In this document: positions 58,290-64,000 of the stretch, piece after piece
How positions within the stretch are numbered: position 1 is the stretch's first letter
How the letters are laid out: every line of letters starts with the position of its first letter
DNA from: Pseudomonas anguilliseptica
Lineage (GTDB): Bacteria; Pseudomonadota; Gammaproteobacteria; Pseudomonadales; Pseudomonadaceae
NCBI RefSeq assembly: GCF_021375795.1
Contig: NZ_JAEIOI010000005.1
Coordinates: 1 to 64,000 of the forward strand
Reading direction: 5' to 3'
DNA: 64,000 nucleotides
Translations under genes and position numbers: made by a program
Notes under the pieces: generated by a model
Told to the model about the DNA's origin: nothing
Databases searched by the model: none
What the model saw: only the letters and a program-made list of their open reading frames with translations

Positions 58290-59926
58290 GCCGACTGCTC
58301 TGTACCCTTCTGCTCAGCCTGCTGGCCCTGCATGCCAGCGCGCAGAGCTTTACCGCCAGCGTCGATCGCACCCGCCTGAACGCCGGTGAGAGTGTCGAAC
58401 TGACCCTGGAATCGAATGACCCCACCCTGTTCGGCAAACCAGACCTACAGCCACTCAACGAGCTGTTCGAGGTGCTTGGTACCCGCCAGGTCAACCGCCT
58501 GACCAGCAACAATGCCGGTGCCCAGGCTAGCACCCGCTGGATCATTACCTTGCAGCCCAAGCACAGCGGTTATGTGGTGATCCCGCCACTGCGCCTCGGC
58601 CAGCTGCACAGCGAGCCGATCACCCTGCACATCCAGCAGGGCAGCAATGCCGATGACAACCGCCTGGCTCCGGTGTTTATCGACGCCAACCTGGATCAGG
58701 AAAGCGTCTATGTGCAGGCACAGACTGTGCTGACCCTGCGTATCTACCATTCCGTATCACTCTACGATGACAGCAGCCTGACCCAACTGGACATGCCCCA
58801 GGCCCGTGTTGAATCCCTCGGCGAACCACGCACCTATGAAAAAGACATCAATGGTGTGCGCCATGGCGTGATCGAGCTGCGCTACGCCATCTTTCCCCAG
58901 GAAAGCGGCGAACTGCTAATCCCCGCACAGACCTTCACCGCCACCGCAGTCGACCGTTCAAGCGGCACGGCCTACAACCCGTTCGGTCCACGACCGGGCA
59001 AGGTGGTACGGGTCAAATCACCGGAAATCCCCCTGACGGTCAAAGCCAAACCAGCCAGCTACCCGGCTAATGCGCCCTGGCTGCCCGCCCGCTCAGTGAC
59101 CCTGAGCGAGGTGTGGAACCCACAGCCGGACAGCGCCCGCGTCGGCGACTCGCTGACCCGCAGCCTGCTGCTCAAGGTCGAAGGCCTGGCCAGCGCCCAG
59201 CTGCCGCCCTTGCCAGCCACCCAGGTCAGCGGCCTGCGCCGCTATCCCGACCAGCCGCAACTGGCCAACCAAGTTGGTGAAAACGGCCTGGTTGGCAGCC
59301 GTGAAGAACGCGAGGCACTGGTCGCCAACCGTGAAGGCTTGCTGGTTTTACCGGCCGTTGAAGTGTTGTGGTGGAATACCCGAACCGATCAACTCGAGCG
59401 CAGCAGCCTGCCCACCCGCGACCTGCAGGTAGCGGCCAACCCGAATATGGAAACCCTGCCTGTCGAGGCTGAACGCGTGGTCCCCGTCGCGGTATCAGGC
59501 TCTGCGCTGTGGCCCTGGCAACTGAGCACCGCATTACTGAGCCTGACCACCCTGCTCGGCTTTGTCCTCTGGTGGCGCGCCCGCCGCCAGCCAGCCGTAC
59601 TGCCCAGCCAGCAGGCCGGCCCAAGCCCGCGCAACCTGCTCGACGACCTCAAACGCAGCTGCCTGGCCAACGACTCGCAAGCCACCCGCCATGCACTGGA
59701 TGCCTGGGCCCGTCAGCAACCGGAAACCCTGGCCGACATGGCGGCGCGCTTTACCCCGCTCTCGGACGCCCTCGACGGCCTCAATGGCGCGCTGTATAGC
59801 GAAAGCGGCCAGCACTGGCAAGGCCGCAACCTGTGGCTGGCGATCCGCAGCCTGCCTGCAGTAGAAGACCTGGAAACCAGCGCCAACCAGGAAGCCAGCG
59901 CGCTGCCGCCGCTTTATCCACGCTAA
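58286..59926 (+). CDS. BatD-like protein (aerotolerance family)
   Basis: 546 residues. Signal peptide MSRLLCTLLLSLLALHASA, then tandem beta-sandwich domains (TASVDRTRLNAGESVELTLES, QSVTLSEVWNP), a membrane helix near 410-435 (WPWQLSTALLSLTTLLGFVLWW) and a short cytosolic helical tail. Matches BatD/oxygen-tolerance proteins, the periplasmic partner of the VWA components. Last of the six coupled genes; stop 59926. No individual biochemical role is established in Pseudomonas. Confidence 0.88.
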   Translation: MSRLLCTLLLSLLALHASAQSFTASVDRTRLNAGESVELTLESNDPTLFGKPDLQPLNELFEVLGTRQVNRLTSNNAGAQASTRWIITLQPKHSGYVVIPPLRLGQLHSEPITLHIQQGSNADDNRLAPVFIDANLDQESVYVQAQTVLTLRIYHSVSLYDDSSLTQLDMPQARVESLGEPRTYEKDINGVRHGVIELRYAIFPQESGELLIPAQTFTATAVDRSSGTAYNPFGPRPGKVVRVKSPEIPLTVKAKPASYPANAPWLPARSVTLSEVWNPQPDSARVGDSLTRSLLLKVEGLASAQLPPLPATQVSGLRRYPDQPQLANQVGENGLVGSREEREALVANREGLLVLPAVEVLWWNTRTDQLERSSLPTRDLQVAANPNMETLPVEAERVVPVAVSGSALWPWQLSTALLSLTTLLGFVLWWRARRQPAVLPSQQAGPSPRNLLDDLKRSCLANDSQATRHALDAWARQQPETLADMAARFTPLSDALDGLNGALYSESGQHWQGRNLWLAIRSLPAVEDLETSANQEASALPPLYPR

Positions 59927-59951
59927 AACCATTCCCAGATTTAGTGAGGGC

Positions 59952-59981
59952 ACTTGTGCTGCGCGGCTGTGCAGCACAAGT
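59952..59981 (+). repeat. 11-bp inverted repeat after batD
   Basis: Arms ACTTGTGCTGC (59952-59962) and GCAGCACAAGT (59971-59981), perfect, loop of 8. It starts 25 nt after the BatD stop, in a 284-bp intergenic region that otherwise holds only the terminator at 60126-60163. No T run, so not a classical terminator. Confidence 0.6.
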
Positions 59982-60125
59982 AACAGCCCCAGCTGCCTTA
60001 TCGGCACCTGTCAGTAAGCTGCCAGTGCCCATCACCAGCAGACTGACGCAGCAGAGCCAAGCAACCCACACACGTGCTTAATCGGCAGCGCAGGGCTACC
60101 CCCGTAAACAGTCAATCGCTAGAAA

Positions 60126-60163
60126 CAGAAAACCCTCGGGAATCGCTTCACCGAGGGTTTCTG
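60126..60163. terminator. Bidirectional terminator between batD and the RND gene
   Basis: Arms AAACCCTCGG (60130-60139) and CCGAGGGTTT (60151-60160), loop of 11. Flanks are CAGA and CTG. Lies 48 nt before the convergent RND gene stop (60211, minus) and about 200 nt after batD. Confidence 0.7.
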
Positions 60164-60210
60164 TTGAGTCATGACTCAGGTGCCCAGGGCACCCGGATCA
60201 TCGCCTGCGC

Positions 60211-62589
60211 TTAGTGCGCCAGCAGCGAACCACCTGTCTTGCCAACCAGCTTCTCTGGTTTGATCAGGAAGCGCGCCAGTGCCGGCAGCAGCAGCAAGGC
60301 ACCGAACATGTTGACGATAAACATGAAGGTCAACATCAGACCCATGTCGGCCTGGAACTTGATAGCCGAGAAGATCCAGGTCGCTACGCCAATCGCCAGG
60401 CACAGGCCGGTGAACAGTACCGCCTTACCGGTGGACTTGAGCGTCTGGTAGTAGGCCTCTTGCAACGGCAGGCCAGCACGCAGGAAGCTTTCCAGACGGC
60501 TGTAGATGTAAATGCCGTAGTCCACACCAATGCCCACACCGAGCGCGATCACCGGCAACGTCGCAACCTTCATACCGATCCCCAGGAACGCCATCAGCGC
60601 GTTACCCAGAATCGAGGTCAGGATCAGCGGCAACACGATGCAGATGGTCGCCGGTACAGAGCGGAAGGTGATCATGCACATCACCGCCACCCAGATATAA
60701 ACCAGCACCAGAATGGTCAGCTCGGACGTCGAGATCACTTCGTTGGTAGCCGCCTCGATCCCTGCGTTACCAGCGGCCAGACGGAACTCCAGATCATCCT
60801 GGTTGTTCACCTTGGCGAACTCCTGCACCGCACTCACCGCACGCTTGAGCGTCTCGGCCTTGTGATCCTCAAGGAACACCAGCACCGGCGCGACCGAGCA
60901 ATCCGCGTTGTACAGGCCATCAGCCCGGGCAATCGAGTTGTTCAGCACGTCCTGGTTACGTGACAGGGTTTCCCACTTCAGGTTGCCTTCGTTCATCCCC
61001 TTGATCATCTGGCGTGACACCGTGACCATGGAAACCGCCGACTGCACGCCTTTGGTGTTTTCCATCTTCCACATCAGCTCGTCCATGGCCGACAGCGTCT
61101 TGAAAGCCGAACAGCCTTCAGGTGCTGCCTTGACCATGACCACCAGCACATCCGAACTGGTCGAGTAGTTCTTGATGATGAAGTCGTTGTCCTGGTTGTA
61201 ACGCGAATCCGGGCGCAACTCAGGTGCGCCCTGATCCAGGTCACCGACCTGCAGGTTGGCCTTCTGATAGAAGAAGCAGCTGACACCGCTCACCAACGCC
61301 AGTACCACCATGAACGGCGCCACATTGGGGTGAGCAACGTTGGACAGCAGACGCCACATCGGCTTCTCGGCCGACTCATCCTTCTTGCTGCGATCAATGG
61401 CCTTCTTGCTGATGCCCAGGTAGGAAATCGCCACCGGCAGCAGAATCAGGTTGGTGAAAACGATGACCGCCACACCGATCGATGCGCCGATAGCCAGCTC
61501 ATGGATCACACCAATGTCGATGATCAGCAGGGTGATAAAGCCTACGGCGTCAGCCAGAATCGCGATCATCCCCGGCAGGAACAGCTGGCGGAAAGTGCGC
61601 CGTGCCGCCATCAGCGAGTTTTCAGCACCGCTGGATTGCAGGGCAATACCGTTGATCTTCTGCACGCCATGGGAAATACCAATGGCAAAGATCAGGAATG
61701 GCACCAGCATGGAATACGGATCGAGGCCAAAACCCACCAGGTTCATCAGGCCCAACTGCCAGCCCACAGCAACCAGCGTGGTAACCAGCACGCCGACGGT
61801 ACTGCGGATACACCAGCTGAACCAGTACAGCAGGACAAAGGTGATCAGCAGGGCGATGGCAAAGAAGCCCACCACCATCACCAGACCATCGATCAGATCA
61901 CCAACCTTCTTGGCAAAACCGATGATGTGGATCTGCACATTGGGGTTCTGTGCCTGGTACTTCTCGCGGATCTTCTCTTCCAGCTGGTGGGAGAATTTCT
62001 GGTAGTCCAGCTTGATCAGCTTGCCCTGGTCGTTAGGGTCCGGGTAGGACTCCAGCAGTGGCACATCGACGATGCTGGACTTGAAGTTGTTCGCCACCAG
62101 ACGGCCGACCTGACCGGACTTGAGTACGTTGCTGCGCAACTCCTCAATGCTTTCCGGGCTGCCATCGTAGGTTTGCGGAATCACCTCACCGCCGGCAAAG
62201 CCTTCCTCGGTCACTTCGGTCCAGCGCACGCTCGGCGTCCACAGCGACTTCAGACCAGAACGGTCAACACCAGGAATATAGAAGGCCTCGTCGTTGATCT
62301 GACGCAGGGTCTCCATGTATTCCTTGGTGAAGATGTCGCCATCTTTGGCTTCTACCGAAATACGTACCGTGTTGCCCAGGTTAGCCAGGTCATTGCGGTG
62401 CTCCATCATGTTCTGAATGAACGGATGGCTCAGCGGAATCATTTTTTCGAAGCTGGTCGAAGGACGGATTTGCGTCGCTTGGTAGAACAGGAAAATGCTC
62501 ACCAGCAAGCAGATCAGAATCACCGCAGGCCGGTTGTTGAAAATCAGGCGCTCAAGAAAGCTCGCCTTGTCCTGGTGATGGTTACTCAT
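60211..62589 (-). CDS. RND/MMPL-type efflux transporter
   Basis: 792 residues, two-fold repeated membrane protein with twelve predicted helices. After the first helix (RPAVILICLLVSIFLFYQ, about 27-44) is a large extracytoplasmic loop with PSTSFEKMIPL and RISVEAKDG, as in MMPL/HpnN-type RND proteins. The second half has GVGIGVDYGIYIYSRLE, where the conserved Asp of the proton relay sits. Unlike drug RND pumps it is shorter and has no adjacent membrane-fusion gene. Start ATG 62589 is preferred over TTG 62592. The next gene upstream encodes a Ycf48-like protein, 19 bp away. Confidence 0.88.
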   Translation of the reverse strand: MSNHHQDKASFLERLIFNNRPAVILICLLVSIFLFYQATQIRPSTSFEKMIPLSHPFIQNMMEHRNDLANLGNTVRISVEAKDGDIFTKEYMETLRQINDEAFYIPGVDRSGLKSLWTPSVRWTEVTEEGFAGGEVIPQTYDGSPESIEELRSNVLKSGQVGRLVANNFKSSIVDVPLLESYPDPNDQGKLIKLDYQKFSHQLEEKIREKYQAQNPNVQIHIIGFAKKVGDLIDGLVMVVGFFAIALLITFVLLYWFSWCIRSTVGVLVTTLVAVGWQLGLMNLVGFGLDPYSMLVPFLIFAIGISHGVQKINGIALQSSGAENSLMAARRTFRQLFLPGMIAILADAVGFITLLIIDIGVIHELAIGASIGVAVIVFTNLILLPVAISYLGISKKAIDRSKKDESAEKPMWRLLSNVAHPNVAPFMVVLALVSGVSCFFYQKANLQVGDLDQGAPELRPDSRYNQDNDFIIKNYSTSSDVLVVMVKAAPEGCSAFKTLSAMDELMWKMENTKGVQSAVSMVTVSRQMIKGMNEGNLKWETLSRNQDVLNNSIARADGLYNADCSVAPVLVFLEDHKAETLKRAVSAVQEFAKVNNQDDLEFRLAAGNAGIEAATNEVISTSELTILVLVYIWVAVMCMITFRSVPATICIVLPLILTSILGNALMAFLGIGMKVATLPVIALGVGIGVDYGIYIYSRLESFLRAGLPLQEAYYQTLKSTGKAVLFTGLCLAIGVATWIFSAIKFQADMGLMLTFMFIVNMFGALLLLPALARFLIKPEKLVGKTGGSLLAH

Positions 62590-62608
62590 CAAACGCTACC
62601 CCAGCTTA

Positions 62609-63700
62609 TTATTGTTGGCCAAGACTGGCATCAGTCGGCGCGGAAACATGTACGCCCCCCTGCCCGACGAGGATCAAACGGCCATTGTTATCCATGGCCA
62701 CACCGGCCAAAGACAAACGATCCGGGCGATTCAGCACGCTGAAACTGCGCCCCTTATCGATGCTGCGCAGCACGCTGCCGCCATGGCCGACAATCACGAT
62801 GCTGCCATCTTTGAAGACGCTGCCATTGGCCAGGCCGAACTCCAGTTCGCCCTTGTTCGCGGCCTTGAGCGAAATACGCTCCCAGGTGCTACCGAAGTCC
62901 GCCGAGCGGAACAGGTGGCCACGCAAGCCATAGACCACCAGGGCACCTGGCTCACCGACACCCAACGCGCCGAACAGCGACCCCTCGTAAGGGCTTTCCA
63001 ACTGCTCCCAGGTTTGCCCCCAATCCGGCGAGCGGAACATCACACCCTGCTCACCGACGATGAACAGACCGGAATCCTTCACTTCAACAATGGCATTGAG
63101 GTGATAAGCGTCTTCGTTGTCCATACGATCGCTGACATCATCCCAGGTCGCGCCACCATCGGTGGTTGCCAGCAAGGCACCATAGGCCCCCACTGCAAAA
63201 CCGTTGTTGCGATCCTTGAACCAGACGTCCAGCAATGGCGCTTCACGCTCGAGATCTTCGAACTGTTTCACCCAGGTACTGCCGCCGTCACTGCTGGCGA
63301 GAATCTGGGCATCATGACCGACAGCCCAACCGTGGCTATCGTCGAGAAAGAAAACGGCAGTCAGCATCTGCTTGGATGGCACGCTGGCCTGACTCCAGCT
63401 GTCGCCATTGTCATCGGAGTACAGGATGTGACCACGATCGCCTACGGCAACCAGACGCTTGCCGACACTGACAACATCCAGCAGCAGGCTGTGTTGAGCT
63501 TTGGCTGAAGCGACGGACTGAACTTCGGTCTTGGCAGTTTCGGCTTGCACGTGCAAAGGCGCACTGGCGAGCATCAGCATGGACAGCACACTGCACAGCG
63601 AAAGCGCTTTAGTCAGTGGCGAGTGAACGCGGAACGCCGGTGTGCGGGACGACCCCACAACATGCCCGGCCTGGGTGCGCCGCATAATGGGCTCACTCAT
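62609..63700 (-). CDS. Exported Ycf48-like/BNR beta-propeller protein
   Basis: 363 residues. Signal peptide with a long basic n-region (MSEPIMRRTQAGH...) and hydrophobic core LSLCSVLSMLMLASAPLHVQA, predicted cleavage near 53. The mature protein consists of repeats carrying S-DGG-TW, SPDWGQTW, SADFGSTW and SIDKGRSF (BNR/Asp-box type), the pattern of Ycf48/HCF136 seven-bladed propellers. In bacteria without photosynthesis such proteins often pair with RND transporters. Good ribosome site GGAAGGTAT before ATG 63700. Likely periplasmic partner of the transporter. Confidence 0.85.
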   Translation of the reverse strand: MSEPIMRRTQAGHVVGSSRTPAFRVHSPLTKALSLCSVLSMLMLASAPLHVQAETAKTEVQSVASAKAQHSLLLDVVSVGKRLVAVGDRGHILYSDDNGDSWSQASVPSKQMLTAVFFLDDSHGWAVGHDAQILASSDGGSTWVKQFEDLEREAPLLDVWFKDRNNGFAVGAYGALLATTDGGATWDDVSDRMDNEDAYHLNAIVEVKDSGLFIVGEQGVMFRSPDWGQTWEQLESPYEGSLFGALGVGEPGALVVYGLRGHLFRSADFGSTWERISLKAANKGELEFGLANGSVFKDGSIVIVGHGGSVLRSIDKGRSFSVLNRPDRLSLAGVAMDNNGRLILVGQGGVHVSAPTDASLGQQ

Positions 63701-63844
63701 ATACCTTCCCCCTTATTCTTATAGGTAGCACTACCCTTATAGCAGTCCACCTATCCTACTGAGCTTTCAAAAGGCCTGACAATCGGTGCGACGTTATGTT
63801 TTGTTAAACCAGACCGTCTACCCTGCCCTGTTTGACCCACAAAT

Positions 63845-63880
63845 AGCAAAAGGCCGCTACAACAGTAGCGGCCTTTTGCT
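63845..63880 (-). terminator. Strong palindromic terminator after the DUF1329 gene
   Basis: Perfect 16-bp arms AGCAAAAGGCCGCTAC and GTAGCGGCCTTTTGCT with a 4-nt loop AACA, 16 nt beyond the DUF1329 stop. The internal TTTT runs within the arms and the length make it a very strong hairpin; it may attenuate read-through into the Ycf48-like gene. Confidence 0.85.
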
Positions 63881-63895
63881 CAACCTACACGCGAA

Positions 63896-64000
63896 TTAAC
63901 GTGTGCCGCGACGGCGCAGAGCAGCTGGCTTGAAGTAGCCATCGTCTGGAACCGGCTGGCTGAAGTCGATGGTACTCGGCTCTTCGTTGTCCAGGTTCTG
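63896..64000 (-). CDS. DUF1329 protein, C-terminal fragment (runs out of the window)
   Basis: Last 34 residues on the minus strand, continuing beyond base 64000. The C-terminus has the pattern DDGYFKPAALRRRGTR followed by TAA, which resembles DUF1329 proteins that end in a conserved F-P--LRRR motif. DUF1329 members are exported, LolB-like in predicted fold, and in Pseudomonas and related bacteria are encoded together with DUF1302 outer-membrane porins, Ycf48-like proteins and RND transporters. Identification rests on the short tail and context only. Confidence 0.6.
   Translation of the reverse strand, partial: QNLDNEEPSTIDFSQPVPDDGYFKPAALRRRGTR

Noticed and set aside
59927..60210. Search for a small gene or tRNA between batD and the RND gene
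   Set aside because: Only an inverted repeat and a terminator were found; no cloverleaf or ribosome-site-supported frame.

Overview
This window is a chromosomal segment of a Pseudomonas species (Gammaproteobacteria, Pseudomonadaceae). The evidence is a set of genus-typical genes with high GC and very short intergenic gaps: a fused phaAB-type Mrp/Sha antiporter operon, a quiP-like acylase, rnfABCDGE followed directly by nth, a 180-kDa-class NAD-glutamate dehydrogenase, and a motY homologue. Protein sequences are close to P. aeruginosa ones, but from memory the gene order is a mosaic of PAO1 blocks (roughly PA1059-PA1032, PA4920, PA3480-PA3496, PA3524-PA3528, PA3068-PA3075). This points to another species of the genus. 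No tRNA, rRNA, CRISPR array, prophage or resistance island was seen. The only mobile DNA is the right end of an IS3-family element at bases 1-175.

Layout. 0.2-6.7 kb: IS3 end, a DUF1508 protein, a COG3650-type lipoprotein, a glyceraldehyde-3-phosphate dehydrogenase family enzyme and a large FAD-dependent dehydrogenase (+ strand); then a minus-strand set of an EamA exporter, a cysteine-synthase-fold/cysteine desulfhydrase-like enzyme and a DUF488 protein. 6.9-12.7 kb: phaAB-C-D-E-F-G, a multisubunit cation/H+ antiporter, with a palindromic repeat between phaF and phaG. 13-24.6 kb: envelope and housekeeping genes, namely a glycine-zipper lipoprotein, pdxH, three OmpA-domain lipoproteins (two tandem paralogues), a beta-lactamase-fold hydrolase, a secreted clan-A glycosidase-like protein, dinG, a CopD-like membrane protein and a Gly-X-Y-rich exported protein paired with a DUF1145 membrane protein. 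24.7-30.3 kb: small poorly characterised genes (DUF6231-like, YchJ, a LEA14-type lipoprotein, a His-rich SEC-C protein, DUF2489) and quiP.

30.6-43.3 kb: nadE, dcd, a cold-shock protein, apbC/mrp, metG, then rnfA-B-C-D-G-E-nth, a tightly coupled operon for the Rnf membrane ion-translocating ferredoxin/NAD oxidoreductase. RnfC carries an expanded C-terminal coiled-coil tail of five repeats, two nearly identical. 43.3-48 kb: gloA, argG, motY on minus; pyrC and rnt on plus. 48.1-52.9 kb: gdhB. 53.1-59.9 kb: a six-gene MoxR/DUF58/DUF4381/VWA/VWA-TPR/BatD operon, mostly translationally coupled. 60.2-64 kb: minus-strand cluster of an RND/MMPL exporter, a Ycf48-like exported beta-propeller and the end of a DUF1329 protein.

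The best candidates for undescribed biology are the DUF1329/Ycf48/RND cluster (a probable envelope export system of unknown substrate), the RnfC repeat expansion, the exported GH-A-like enzyme, the Gly-X-Y exported protein with its DUF1145 partner, and the palindromic element inside the pha operon. Functions are inferred by reading the sequence; no database search was run.
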